NCBI GenBank assembly: GCA_030762175.1
Contig: CM060831.1
Location: 77,720,001-77,784,000, forward strand
Reading direction: 5' to 3'
Source: Metallyticus violacea
Taxonomy: Eukaryota > Arthropoda > Insecta > Mantodea > Metallyticidae
Length of the DNA stretch: 64,000 bases
Shown here: positions 1-12,204 of the stretch, piece after piece
Numbering within the stretch: position 1 is the first letter of the stretch
Layout of the letters: each line of letters begins with the position of its first letter
The notes under the pieces: generated by a model
Database searches by the model: none
The model's input: the letters and a program-made list of their open reading frames with translations, nothing else
What the model was told of the DNA's origin: nothing
Translations under genes and position numbers: made by a program

Positions 1-277
1 AACACATCTGAGTAAAACATGGTGTTAAATAGAGTTGTATATTATCACCGTTGTTCCATAATTTGTTTACTGATGATATCATTAATGTGATAATCAGAGT
101 CCAAAGGTTCGAGCATTTATTTTGATTAACGTAAAAATAGACAGTATCATAATTAAATTACATATTTATTAAAAGTGAAAACAGAGAGTAAAATAGCTCA
201 TTTTTAATGAAAATAGGCATTTAATATACTTAATTTCTTTATTACACAATTTTAGTACTTAAACCTAATTTTCTTGG
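1..277. other. AT-rich non-coding stretch
   Basis: No gene, tRNA or known repeat was recognised on either strand. Confidence 0.5.
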
Positions 278-541
278 TTACAAGCAACAACATGTTTTTG
301 AGGCATCAACAGTTATACCCAGCCTCTTGTCCCGGAGAACATTTTTCATTATGGAAATAGAACGTTCTACTTCCACTGAAGTTATTGGGCCATATTTAAA
401 ACAAGCTATTTGGGAAGGACTCATACCAGTTACATGAGAGCGTTCACCTTTCAGGACATCATGGAAATGTTGATCAAGACAAGTTTTGAATAGTCCTGGC
501 GAATGAGCAAAAGATGCGCAGTGGTTTCTGGTCGAGTTCAT
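278..541 (-). pseudogene. hAT-family transposase C-terminal fragment
   Basis: An 87-codon minus-strand frame contains a stretch around KYGPITSVEVERSISIMK followed by LRDKR. This matches the conserved C-terminal dimerisation motif of hAT transposases, whose usual form is 'YAPITSVDVERSFS..K.IL.D.R'. In an intact hAT element this segment helps build the oligomeric DNA-cutting enzyme. Only this tail remains: there is no upstream BED finger or DDE core, and the frame degenerates after the motif. No host gene structure surrounds it. It is seen as a fragment and inferred to be a dead transposon remnant. A 23-bp part of it recurs inverted at 868-890. Confidence 0.7.
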
Positions 542-890
542 TATCTGTTTATGCGTTTATAGGGGAATCAGGTTAGTCTCCCTCTTACTTCCGTACTGAA
601 CATATTGAAGGGAAGGTTTGTTGCAATTGTTTGTTATATTTTGGAGATTAAAGATAAGTTGTTTGTGTTTCCTTTGAAATTTTAAAACTTTGTTATTTTT
701 GGTAAACAAAACCAATGTTTTGTTTAAACTATTAAAACTTAATGAAGATTTCTGAGACAATAAATAAAACCATTCCTCATCGTAGTCCGGCTATTACATT
801 TTTAGTGTGATCACCTTTATGCAAATGAGAAGTTTCCTAGAATCGTCTCGTGCAGATCGGTACAAGGTCATTCGCCAGGACTATTCAAAA
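484..890. repeat. 23-bp perfect inverted repeat (484-506 / 868-890)
   Basis: The arm at 484-506, inside the hAT fragment, recurs as an exact reverse complement at 868-890 with a 361-bp spacer. No terminal-repeat signature flanks it, so a fold-back rearrangement is more likely than a transposon end. Confidence 0.7.
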
Positions 891-3800
891 TACAATACTT
901 CCCTCATCCTCTTTCTCTGTTACCTGGTATTCGTATGGCCGAATGATTTTTAAAATGCATAAATAATCACAGAGAAACACATAACGATTCAAAACAGGCA
1001 AAAAAAAAAAAAAAAGTTTAAAACTTAAAGTAAGTAGCAGAAGCCATGGGGGTAGGGGGAGGGGGCAAAATAAAAGCTGGCACTATCGACCTCAAATGTA
1101 TGAAAGCACGTTCATTTCTATCCAACTGATAGAAAAGACAATTTACCTAATGATGAATGAAGACTTAGATGCACCGGTAATTGAAGATCAATAAACGCCT
1201 ATGGCGACTCTAGGACGGTAAAACGCCTGCAAAACGGCCTTAAATTATTGTAAAGAATGGGCATACATCTAAAATTAAATCTCTCACCTTTAACAATGGC
1301 TGTTTTCGGCAAGCTGGAAAAGCTGACAAATGGGGGAGATAACCGCAGATTTTTAAACATTTTGAATAAGATTTGATATGAGTGGAATAAGCATACAGGG
1401 AGCGGTCAACTTCCTAAGGTACTGAGACGTGCATAACGGATATGCGAGTAAAAGCATTAAAAGCTATGCATGAGATAATAGTTAGTCCTCGTTGTTATAT
1501 AGAACTGAGGTTTGGGGATGAGATAAATAAACTACAATGCGATTTCTAGGAATGGAGAGGGACACATCGATCTATGGTGTACTACGAAAAGTTGGAAGAC
1601 GCAGCCCACAGCAAAAAAAAATGTAATCAGATACTACCTAAGAATAATTAAAGGCCAACAAACAACCTTGAGGGCAAATGCTACCTGCCCAATTAAACAA
1701 AATGGTGGGTAGCGGTTGCACAGCGGGACTTTGACAGACGGATAATGAAAACTGGTACAGCATAGTGAAAAAAAATCGTAAGACGCCTGTTTGACATAAG
1801 CCGGCAGGAAATAGAAGCGCAATGCATGCAGATGTCATCTCTGGACCTGCAGAGCGAAATAAAAATTAGATGGGATAACGAGATAAGCATGAAACAGAGA
1901 TCGGGAATGGCACGACTGGAAGTAACGTTGTTGACGAAGGTGGTAGGCGGGTTTGCCATAATGTGGGAACCGGAAGACTGGGTGCACCTTTAGGCAAAGT
2001 GTACACAGAGAGCAGATGTTAAGATAAAATTTCTCCCGGATTTATTTTTGACTTCCAATAGTGGGGGGCTGGAATGTTGGGGCTTAATTGTAAACAGACA
2101 GAACTATCTTCCATCCTGAGTAATAAGTTATAGAAAGTTAAAGCAGTGAAGCAACGCTGTATTCTAAATCATCTGTCCTTATGCTGCACGAAAAGCAAAA
2201 GTGCTGGCTTTTCCGGTAGAATATCAAAATGCTCAAAAGTGGAGATGTGTTACAATAGGATTAATGAAGAGAAAGTTCATAATTATCCCACTTGAAAATG
2301 TTATTCTATAGTATTGTTAAAAGGAAGGGTTGTGAAGACAAGCAATAAAGCTAGCGAGAAAAGAAACTACGTTGGCACTAACAGTGATTTCAGAAACTTT
2401 AAACATATCGCATTAGACGGGAGAAAAGACATTTACTAAGCTTCGCTGACGTTTATAATGCTCTCGGCATCCTCAATGTCATCTCACATTATGATTAACT
2501 TTCTGGTTTAGGCCCAATGACATGTTCCCTTCTTCTTGCCACCTAGCAGCCAGTCTTCTTTAACGTGTTGGTCAAAATTTAGTACCAGAATTTGCGTTCT
2601 TCCTTCCTTAATACACAATCTTTATCAAAAGTGGTGTATCATTTGTTTTAGATGAAGATTTTAGAAAAAAAGAACATTACAAATGCGAGACCTTTATGTA
2701 ATTACTATTACATGAACTAACACATCATTGAAGCCATTTTTAAATTAGATTCTACGATTTTTTTCACATTTTTTGATAGGTCGGCTTCTTTTTTTATCAT
2801 TCTACACTTCATTTGTTTTATACACAACGATCATTAGCTTTTGTAACTAAGCTGCTTTCCAATCTAAAGGATCAACAATTTTATAAACAAGCATATGTTA
2901 CTTTGACAAAAACATTGCGTTATAGCAACATAAAAATCGTAGGCCCCAATTTAAACATTTCTTCAATGACGTCATAACTCGCGCAAAAATGATTAAGGAA
3001 AGGCTTCGCATTTACAAAATAAATTCTATTAAGAAATAAGATTTGACGTGTCTTTTTTCCTTTTTTCTAAAAGGTTTCATTTACCTATAAAAATTAAGGG
3101 TTATTTAAAAAAAAACCGTATGATTATACAAATTTAGTTTTCGCAACGCGCAATTTCCATTTTCCTGCAATTCGTGTGTACATTTATTGTTGTGCACACT
3201 TCTGGACCGGATGTGCGCAGGAAATGTGGTTCCAGCATGATAGAGCCCTAACTCACATTTAACTTCAAAATTTGGGGAAAGCTGGGTAGGAGAAGCAGCG
3301 CCAGCTCCATCGCCCGATTTAACACCTTTCATTTTTACTTTGGGTAGATATTAAGGTTATCGTGTACGCGATCTCAGTTGAGACAGAGCGGGACTGATTG
3401 ACCGAATAAAAGTTCAATTGTAAATTTTCAATTTGGAAAAAAAAAATGTATTAAATTGTCAGAAATGCATGGAAAATTAAATGTTCATTGTTACAAAAGT
3501 TTTAACGACGATTCAGCGAACGTATGCTACTTACAAAAAATCTCTGTATAACCTATTGTCGGCGAGGTCTTGTTACATATTGTGTGTAGGTGTTCTATTA
3601 ATTTTTATTTCAGATACAATATAGGAGGTATAAACCAACTAAGGGTCTTAAAATGTCAGTTATGTTGTATTTTACTTTCCTTTTATCGTTTCTATTTAAG
3701 ATCCAATGCGGGATTTTTTTATAAACTTTAACTCTGCTAATTTTAAATATCTTCTTATTGTGCCGTGCATTCTTCCTAATTTGTTAATTTTTATATTTAT

Positions 3801-4085
3801 GTCTTTATAAATATGGAGGTAATATAATCACCATAAATGAAAAATAAAATAACAATGTAATTAAATAAGAAGAAGAACAAAGAATACGTGTGTAAGGACA
3901 CACAACTTTCCTTTGCACAATATTTACAATACTTCACCATTCTACAGTTGAAAATTGCAATTGTAAGCTTTTGGTTTTCGTTTTGTTAAAGAACAAAAAA
4001 TAAATAAAGCATTTCAGTTGTTACGTTAAAAATATAAATAAATGGAAAGTCACGTTTAATTAGCTCAAGATTATTTTTTAAAACA
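891..4085. other. non-coding stretch without recognised features
   Basis: Contains an A-run near 1001-1014 and several short frames at 1634-1959 and 3105-3332 that show no family similarity. Nothing further could be supported. Confidence 0.45.
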
Positions 4086-4097
4086 CATACTTTAGAT

Positions 4098-4345
4098 TTT
4101 TTTTTTGAATGATTTATTTATGGACGCTCTTTAACATCTCAGATCATCAGCGTCCCATTCAACTCAGGGCGTGAAACGGCCGACAAATTTTTCTCAGAGG
4201 CCTCTCTTTCAGGCTTGAGGTTCTTTATCGTGCCGTAAATGTACGACACGGGACCCACGGCTTTACTTCCCTTTCGAAGGAAGCCATACTTACGATTTTT
4301 ACGCCCGAAAAAAATCCATCGGTCCAGGCCGGGTTCGAACCCGCG
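4098..4345 (-). repeat. SINE-B copy, 5'-truncated, with 12-bp TSD
   Basis: A minus-strand copy of the tRNA-derived SINE seen most fully at 9842-10133. It ends inside the tRNA-like head, just after the B-box region, so the 5' part of the head is missing. The target-site duplication acatactttaga lies at 4086-4097 and 4346-4357. The intact TSD around a truncated head shows the truncation happened at insertion, as expected for LINE-driven reverse transcription. Confidence 0.9.
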
Positions 4346-4357
4346 ACATACTTTAGA

Positions 4358-6029
4358 CTAACCTTACTTATACCTTATCAGCATCAAATGGGGAAGGTAA
4401 GGGATATATATCTACTGTTTTTGTACAACTGATCCCACTCGCAAACTGTTTTGAACACGGCAATATGCTGCACAAACTAATAGCTAACAACAGAGGACAA
4501 ACTTATTAAAGAACCACCACATTCAGCGTGATGAGCGCGGAGTTCATTGTAACAGTCCATTATACCTCGGCAAGCAAAATACTTAAGAATACTACGCGAG
4601 ACGGTCGCTAAACCTTGCAAACACAAGAGCGACATATAGAAGGCGGCGTATGAACAAGACAACATCGGGACGAGAATTTACAGTTTACATTAAGGGTACC
4701 CACGGGGGAAACGGTGAAAATCTTCGAGAAATGCAATGCTTTGTTTTGCAGTTTAAAACCTGAAAACGTCACATTTCCATAACATCTATATTGGTTCCTC
4801 ACACGAGAGGATTTAAAACTCTCTTTCAGATGTATGATATTATGTTTTAAAATATTTTTCTTAAGTCTTCTTCCTGTTCGATAGGTATTAGTTTTAGAAC
4901 AAATTTGTATCACTCACAATACAGATAATTAACTTTATCAGTTATTATTAAAATGTGAAAATGTAATATTAAACATCATTTGAATTCCAGATTTATAAAC
5001 GAATGTTTATTGTTGGTCATAAACGTTAAAACATACTGGCATTAGTTACATTAATTTGTTGATATTGCCAAAATGCTGTCATCAATTATGTTACAATTTA
5101 TGCTAAAAATAGAATAATTCATCTTCATTACAGAACACATAAAAAACTTCTTTTAGCTAACGACGCAGTCGCCTCTGAGATGTTAACGAATAACAACGCA
5201 CGACTCCGTAGCCATCGCCACGGCGCCTAGTTGGTTAATTCTTTTTCTATTTCTAGCTAATCATATGCTTTTCTATTTAGCCTATTCAACTTTGACTACA
5301 ATTCATCTTCGCTAACATCGATAACAAAAGACAAACGAAATAATCTCCCTAGATACAATGACGTCATAAGTAAAATAAAAGAAGGCATTGACTTGAGAGT
5401 AATTCGTTAGAAAATGGACGTTAATACTACTATTTCATTAATATCTTTTGGTATAAAAATATCGTATGAAACTCGTTTATAATATTATACAATTACAAAA
5501 CTTTTTTGCTCGTTTCTGAAACATTTACCCATACAATGAAATATAAAACTATTAGCTAATATTGTAATATACACTCAAGGACAACTAGGGCAGTACTAAA
5601 AGATCTATATATGGCAATTAGTTTTCCCAATATCAAATTAATGTTAATATTTTTATTTGCTCAAAATTATGTAACATTTAGTACTTAAGCGCATAAAAGT
5701 AAATAAACATTTTATTTCTTCAAATGCCACAGTACTGAAATATTATCATGTGTATAATACCGGTAGAGCAGATTGTAATAAAAATTGAACAAATTGAAAA
5801 CTACCAGATGCAGAAAAGCACTTGTGAGGATCCTTAAATAGGAATTGAAAGAAAGCGGCGGATTTTTTGTTTTAGTTATGCCTCGAGAAAACCAGTAGTG
5901 ACTAAATTAGCCCATGCACCTCTCCGTATATTTCAGAGTTCTTTGACAATCACATGCAAATATCAGTTTGGTTTCAGAAGAAAGGCACATGTCGGCATTT
6001 TTCACTCCAACAGTCCGTTCTTATTGAAA
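4358..6029. other. non-coding stretch without recognised features
   Basis: AT-rich sequence. The 4608-4913 minus frame (101 codons) has no recognisable domain or splice context. Confidence 0.45.
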
Positions 6030-6316
6030 TTACAGCCACGGGTGGCCGAGGTCGTTAAGGCGCGAACTCGTGAACGGGAGGTCTGGGTTGGAATCCCGCC
6101 AGGACCGTCCTCCCTGACTGAGTTTTTTTCCAGGTTTTCCTCAGTTCTCATAAATGGCAAATGCCAGGGAGGTACCCTAAACTTAGGGCTGGAACGTTTC
6201 CTTCCTTAGGAAAAAAAAAGTTTCCAGATATATAATTTCATCTTATGTATCATCAGTGTCCACCGCCTGTGGTGCCTCAGGATTTAAGACGAGCGTTAAA
6301 CAACATTAAAAAAATC
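6030..6316 (+). repeat. SINE-A copy (tRNA-derived)
   Basis: Starts with a tRNA-like head: A-box region ggtggccgaggtcgttaagg and a B-box-like ggttggaatcc. A family-specific body follows, with the conserved blocks ttttccaggttttcctcag and catcagtgtccaccgcctg, then an A-rich tail. A TSD tattgaaa is present at 6022-6029 and 6317-6324. Frames running through it are not genes. Confidence 0.92.
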
Positions 6317-6569
6317 TATTGAAAGTATATGCAACTATAAGAAGAGCTTGGCTGTGCAAAACCATCGCCAGTGAGTATGAGATGATAAATTAATTAATGA
6401 TTACGCAAATGACATTTGACTTTTCAGGTGGGCAAATATTAATGCCAAGGGTGTACTGCTAAATGATTATCTTCCCACTGGAACATCTATCTATTGAAGA
6501 CAAAACTACGCGAGAACAGGCCATCGAGAAAATGCTTACCCTGACAAATGCTTCGTTGCAATGGCGGGA

Positions 6570-6760
6570 ATGATTGAATTCGGGTGCCACAGCCGCCTTA
6601 TTCCCCTGACTTTGCTCCATCTGTTCCTCACACTGAGAACTAAGAGTTTAAATCATCTGCTGAGACGTATTTTGCAGGCCTGGAGCAAACTGATTTTTGT
6701 GATAGGTTAATGGTTTCGGAGAAACGCTGGACACAGTGCATTAATGCCAAAAGAGACTGT
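6570..6760 (+). pseudogene. mariner-type transposase C-terminal fragment
   Basis: The + strand reads through a stretch resembling PQPPYSPDFAPS, the segment carrying the last catalytic Asp of mariner DD34D transposases. It is followed by a decayed version of the usual 'KRW.KCI' terminus (EKRWTQCINA). The part between them is shortened, and no upstream DNA-binding or first-Asp region is present. A partial copy, certainly non-functional. Confidence 0.55.
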
Positions 6761-7960
6761 ACCGAAAAATAAGAATCATTTCAAAAAGATATGCCGTCAT
6801 TTTGTCCTTCATTCCCACACCTTTTCAAATGACCCTCGTGTATTAAATTTAAAATTCGCCAAAGAATGCTTACACTTTTTGGAACATTTGGTGATTATTG
6901 ATCTGTTTCATGTTCTTCGCATTGCTATTTGCTTCGAACGACAATCTGATGCTGTTACTTAACTGTGCTCAGAGAATATAAAGCCATTACGTGTACATAA
7001 TTCTAACCCTGAGCGTATTATAACTTGAGCAGTCTTCCGTTGTTGTTCTAAGTTCATTTCAATTTATTCATATTTTAAATGTAAGAGCTGAAATACCTCA
7101 ATGTCTGTCTTCTCTCTTTCGTTTTTTAAACAAATAAAAGCCATTACAATTTTCCACTGTGTGAATGGCAAAGTATTGAAAACATGCTTCAAAGTGTCAT
7201 CCATTCATAAAAGTTGTATTATCATAATTGTTATTGTATCATTAATGTGTTATGAACACTGAAAGAAAGGAGGCGAACTAATTTGCAAGAAGGTTTAGAA
7301 TAATAAAAGACACTGAATACAGAAAAGAAGTCCTTATCTGGTTTAACCCTGCTAGTTAGTATTCTAAACGAATATATAATAGACAGATACACACAGTGTG
7401 TAACAGGACCTCACCGAAAACTTTGAGAAATGATGGGTCACATACAGTGTTAAAGAATGGCATGTTCTTAAGGGGAACGCCAGTAAAACTTTTTGCAGAA
7501 AATAAATTTAATCTCGCCTCTATTTTCTACATTTAAGTAAATTGCTTTTCCACAAAGGAAACTTTACAATTGAACTTTTATTCCGTCAGTCAGTTCCACG
7601 CTGTTGCCAGCTGGGAAGACGTACACGATATTCTTAACATCCCCCCAAAGAAACAGCAAGGGGCGTTAAATCGGATAATCGCGATTGCCAAGCTATCGTC
7701 CTATACAATGTGCCCCGGACTTTGTGTATGCAGAAGTGTGGCTGGGCTCCATCAGCGCACAGTAAATGCTGTATCGTTCATACATCTGGAATGCGATTAA
7801 TAGGTAGAACATACAATAGTCGTTATGCGTTTGGAGAATATTTTTAAATTGACTATGACAACATATTTATACTCTTCCTTTGATATGAAGGTGACAATAT
7901 GAATATCTCTTTTAATAGTGCTAAATAAGAGCTTGGTGCAGAGTGTTTAGTTCATCTGTT
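6761..7960. other. non-coding stretch without recognised features
   Basis: Short frames at 6744-6962 and 7570-7800 show no recognisable domain. Nothing else is supported. Confidence 0.4.
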
Positions 7961-7964
7961 TAGA

Positions 7965-8390
7965 GCGTTGTGCTTGCGCTAAAGAAGACGGGGTGTCAAG
8001 TGACAAAAACGAACACTTGCGACACATTCCTCTTTTGGAGTTTAATTGAGCAGCAAAGGCAGCGCAGACGGATCGAAATATTTGTGCTGTCTACGCGCAG
8101 AGAAAACACAGCAAGAAATGGTTCTGTCGTTTTAAACGACTGGTACGTTCGGGAAGACCATCGTCTTTGATGAATATCTTCCGAACTGTTTAATTCATGA
8201 TCATGCAAGTCAGTCAACCCGAGATGTGATGAACAGTGGCCAGTCAACCATCGCACTACATTTGCATTTCTGGGCAAGGTTAAAAAGATCCGGGATACTG
8301 CACGCTTTAAGTGAAAACCACAAAAATCAGCGAATAGCCATTTGTGCATCTCTGCTTGCTCGTCATCCCTGATCAACATCGACCAATTCT
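7965..8390 (+). pseudogene. mariner transposase N-terminal half, frameshifted
   Basis: Across several frames the + strand retains mariner landmarks in order. These are a helix-turn-helix part (AAKAAQTDRNICAVYA, KKWFCRFK), the linker FLGKVKK, and LSENHKNQRIAICASLLARH, the segment just before the first catalytic Asp. At least two frameshifts and stops separate them. Copies of this type encode cut-and-paste transposases with two HTH motifs before the catalytic domain. The catalytic domain is missing here. Antisense and shadow frames over the same bases should be ignored. Confidence 0.7.
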
Positions 8391-8529
8391 ATGCAAGCTT
8401 AGTGTTGAGAGAGAATCAAAGGTAATGGAGCAAAATATATTACTCATTCATTTTTGAATGCTATTTATTTTAAATAAAAATGTTATCAAAAAAAAAAAAA
8501 AACTACTAACATGCATCAATATGATATAC

Positions 8530-9050
8530 GGGGTGAACTATACTTCACGCAACCGGTTTCACGGCGTGCTGGCTGTTGTGTCGGCGATGCGGATGACAGT
8601 AAATATAGTACGGTTTGTCGCGTAAGTTATTTCTAACATAAACACTTAAACAGAAAAGTAAATTACTCATGTAAGCAAGGAGATGCTGGAACCACCTCCC
8701 TTCATTGTTCAAGCATTTCTGACACCTGCTTAGGAAATTGTTCATTACATTCTACAGTTCCCTCTGAGAAATGGCAGCAATTTCTTGACGAATGTTAGTT
8801 TTAAATTTCATCTAAAGTGTGAGGATTTGTTTTGTACACTTTCTCTTTTAATGTCCCCCAGAGATAAAAATACACTTCTCGTTTTACGAAATTTATTAAC
8901 TAATAAATGAATCGAACTCCGATTAAAAACATGAACATCAGGAAATGCGTCTTGAAATAATCTCTTTACAGCACGCGCTGATTCTGTACGCACGTATGAA
9001 TCATACTTGAATACTCTTTGGGGAATAGAATACTTGTATTGCCCCATTTC
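8530..9050 (-). pseudogene. DUF4817-type mariner relative, internally deleted
   Basis: The minus-strand ATG at 9047 begins a frame with the DUF4817 helix-turn-helix signature: YSIPQRVFKYDSYVRTESAR, then IHLLVNKFRKT. Directly after it, in another frame, comes the segment normally found just past the last catalytic Asp (FYLWGTLKEKVYKTNPHTL). Then comes the C-terminus, MNNFLSRCQKCLNNEGRWFQ. The whole catalytic core is therefore absent. The copy at 53122-53775 has the same junction, so this is probably a deletion derivative that was mobilised by intact relatives. Confidence 0.8.
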
Positions 9051-9191
9051 ACTTCATACACTTTCACTCAATACACTGTATTGCGTCGCCTAACAAACGT
9101 GTGCTACTTGCGCAACATTTCAACTCACATTGGAGCCTCGCGCAGCGGAGGGGAAATATACTCCCTGCCTGCGCCGACATAGCGCTGCCGG

Positions 9192-9830
9192 CCGGTCCCG
9201 ATGTTGCGTCAAACATTGTTCATCGTATAACCCATGTGTCGTTTTTGTTTTACTACAAAAAATATGTTTGATATACATTCATTTTACACATTTAACAAAG
9301 AACAGAAATCCTTGAATACAATAGTTTTCAGTTTTGAAATATACGCGGTACTTCTGGGCAGGTTTTATTTCGCTATTCATTTGTTTTCTATTTTATGGAT
9401 ACCAATGGCTATGAAGAGCAAAAATGAACTAATTCTTAGTTAGTGTTGCATTTTCAGAAGTTTCTTCTTGGACAATACAGAAAAATCGGACTATAACATC
9501 GCTGGAATTGAGTGGTCTCGTTTCCTGCAAGGTAAATTTTCACGGAATGCTTAGTTTTCCCCCGTTTCCCCCGACTACTCTTATCTTGATTCCCGGAAAT
9601 AATGAAAGAAACGACACTGTGTGGAATGATAACCGGAAAACAAACTCAGGAACGCTAAAATATGAGTCATTTTAACAGTGGTGCTCGCATCCTGCTTTCA
9701 GTACTATTTCCAGAACTTCTCTCTAAATGACGGAATGTTAAATAACGTGCATTTTAAGCGAGAAACAACAGGATTTTCGCAGCTTACCTTACATTAGATC
9801 ATAGACACAGGGGCATGGGAGATGGTTTTT
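9192..9830. other. non-coding stretch without recognised features
   Basis: Two overlapping short frames at 9130-9443 have no recognisable content. Confidence 0.4.
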
Positions 9831-9841
9831 TAGAGAAAGTG

Positions 9842-10133
9842 AGTCTGTCCTGGTGGTGTAGTGGTTACCATACTTGCCTCCTATACACAAGATCGCGGGT
9901 TCGAACCCGGCCAGGACCGATGGATTTTTTCGGGGCGTAAAAATCCTAAGCATGGCTTCCTTCGGAAGGGAAATAAAGCTGTGGATCCGTGTCGTACATT
10001 TACAAAACGATAAAGAATCTCAAGCCTGAAAGAAGAGGCCTCTGAGCAAAATTTGTCGGCCGTTTCACGCCCTTAGTTGAATGGGACGCTGATGACCTTA
10101 GATGTTAAAGAGCGCCAATAAATAAATAATAAA
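9842..10133 (+). repeat. SINE-B copy, full length, with 11-bp TSD
   Basis: The best-preserved SINE-B. Its 5' ~72 bases fold like a tRNA: a TCCTGG/CCAGGA acceptor stem, a D-arm region with A box tggtgtagtggtta, and a perfect T-arm with B box ggttcgaaccc. A body with ggcttccttcggaaggg and aagcctgaaagaagaggcct follows, ending in an (aata)n tail. TSD tagagaaagtg lies at 9831-9841 and 10134-10144. It is a Pol III retroposon, not a functional tRNA gene. Confidence 0.95.
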
Positions 10134-10144
10134 TAGAGAAAGTG

Positions 10145-11826
10145 TGCACGACTACTGTACTCATTCGGTTCAGTCTGAATATTCTGGCTGGATGTAAAGA
10201 GAGGGAAAAGTATCTACCGTCCTATGCCCGCAGGCAAAGAAGGTAAATTTCTGATGAAAGAAAGACAGTTTAGGTCCGAAAAGGCTGATAACGGGGAAGG
10301 GGTTGAGGGAAACAAATTGTATGACATCCATAATGGGTATTCTTTATATTTTTGTGTATTTTTCTTCTGATATTATTTATTTTATTATTGAATATATGCG
10401 TTTTATATATTAATGTGAATATCTTGCGCTAAATCGAACATACAAAGCGTGGAACCGTGCGTTTATTTAAGTTGTTTTGTTTTGTAATAAACGCACTACT
10501 ACTATGCAGCTCGACCGGACATATTTGATGATTTTATATCATTGGTTAACCGCTCAAATGAGCATAAGTCAAGTATAAACAGATCTCCATGGCAACAAAT
10601 CAGGGTACAAACATACGCCAGCATCGATAACATTGTTCTCTTGAAAAAAATTAACTATTATTCTAGAGCTTGCTGGATCATACCTCGAAATGCGGCCATT
10701 ATCTTTTAATAATAGCTCACCAGGCATTTTCGGACACATGTCTGTATGTCTTTCTTTTCTTGTTTTGGTGTAACTCGCCTCCAAAATTTGTCCGGTACTT
10801 TTGTTACATCCATAAAAATAAAGGGTCGAGAAGTCGCTCCTCAGTCATTGTACAGCCGAAATTTCATTAGGGAACGAATTTGGGTGGCAGCACTGACCGT
10901 GCGCAATGGTGGACGGATTACCAGCTAAAAACCGGTCTCGAAGAAAGAAATGTCAGAAATGTAGAAATACCAACTTTCTCTTGTGCGTACACATCATCTG
11001 AGTGCAGAGGAACTAGTCGATGGCCCGTTACTTGATATCTTAATTCTTGTATATGTATAAAAGCAATAAATAATAGAACATGTACTTTACTGTGCAACCT
11101 GTTACAGTTTACTTTCGATTCTACCCTAATGTAAACACTACCACCATCTGTTAACTATGTTTAAACAAATTTCAAGCAACTTTAGTGCAATTTAGGAAAA
11201 GAATTACAATTTCCAGCTAAATAGCCAAGTCATTCACGAATAAAATTAACGCTCTGTTAAATTAAGTATTTATAGAAACTATCTAAATGACAAATGCAAG
11301 ATTGTGTACAGATCTTCTTAACGATAGTGATATGCTTTATACATAAGTCTGGAAGTTATAAGAGGTGCAAGAAAATTCTCTTATGTGAAGTACGTACAAC
11401 ACACGGAAACCCTCAAGGCACCCACCAGTGTCTTATTATGGAGTGTAGGCGTATTCTAAAGAAATATTCTCGTCCAACCATTCATATAAGCCTCCAATTA
11501 AAAGACCAATGATTACGTTACCTTCACACAGTCAAATTGCTGTGGCCCTCCAAATTTCTAAACACTTGCATCCGGTAAACAAACAAAAGCAACCTCGCCC
11601 TGAAGAAGGTAGGCAGTAAAATAAAATTTGGAATGGAACTTTTAGGCTTGTATGTTTAGGTTAATGACTAGAGTAATTTACCTACAATTTAAAACGAACT
11701 CCACTCCTTTTGGCAAATTCCGAATGTATTGCGGTTGTACCTATGAAGAGATTTTTGAAAAATGTCTTCAAATCTCCATTGAACCTATTTTCTATGTACC
11801 AAAATTGACGATGATATACATATATA

Positions 11827-11828
<2 letters not shown>
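10145..11828. other. non-coding stretch without recognised features
   Basis: Short frames at 10569-10928 and 11294-11512 carry no recognisable domain. A Lys/Cys-rich patch near 10930-10980 was considered as a piggyBac tail and not accepted. Confidence 0.4.

Positions 11829-11876
<48 letters not shown>
11829..11876 (+). repeat. (GT)n microsatellite
   Basis: Twenty-four uninterrupted GT units; they create a spurious Cys-Val frame. Confidence 0.98.
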
Positions 11877-11877
<1 letters not shown>

Positions 11878-11884
11878 TATTAAC

Positions 11885-12164
11885 ACTCTAGCGGTCGTAG
11901 TTTTTGTTTTTGTTTTTTCTCAACGAAAGTCGACATATAATGATCAATTAACAAACAATTCACAGTTTGTTATCCAGTAAAGTTTAACCATTGGGAGGTG
12001 CGTCCTAACGTAAGGCGAAAATTAAAAAAATCGTTCTAGTGGCCGCAATTTTTGGTTTATCTCAACGAAACTCGGTATGTGCCATTGAAATGAAATAAGA
12101 AAAATAGTTTCTGAAAATCAGCGAAACCAGACTATTAAGAGCGGGGGTTTATTTCCAACGCAAA

Positions 12165-12204
<40 letters not shown>

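Noticed and set aside
1440..1960. Possible LINE reverse-transcriptase tail
   Set aside because: Only vague resemblance across several frames; no catalytic motif found.
5898..6209. 103-codon + ORF
   Set aside because: Most of it is SINE-A sequence; similar false frames recur at 30062-30313, 53441-53731 and 56475-56711.
9842..9914. tRNA gene
   Set aside because: The tRNA-like fold is the head of SINE-B; the same head plus body recurs at several sites with TSDs.
10890..11000. piggyBac C-terminal Cys-rich fragment
   Set aside because: A few Lys and Cys residues are present but the finger spacing does not fit.
11652..11891. Protein ending in a Cys-Val run
   Set aside because: Produced by the GT microsatellite.
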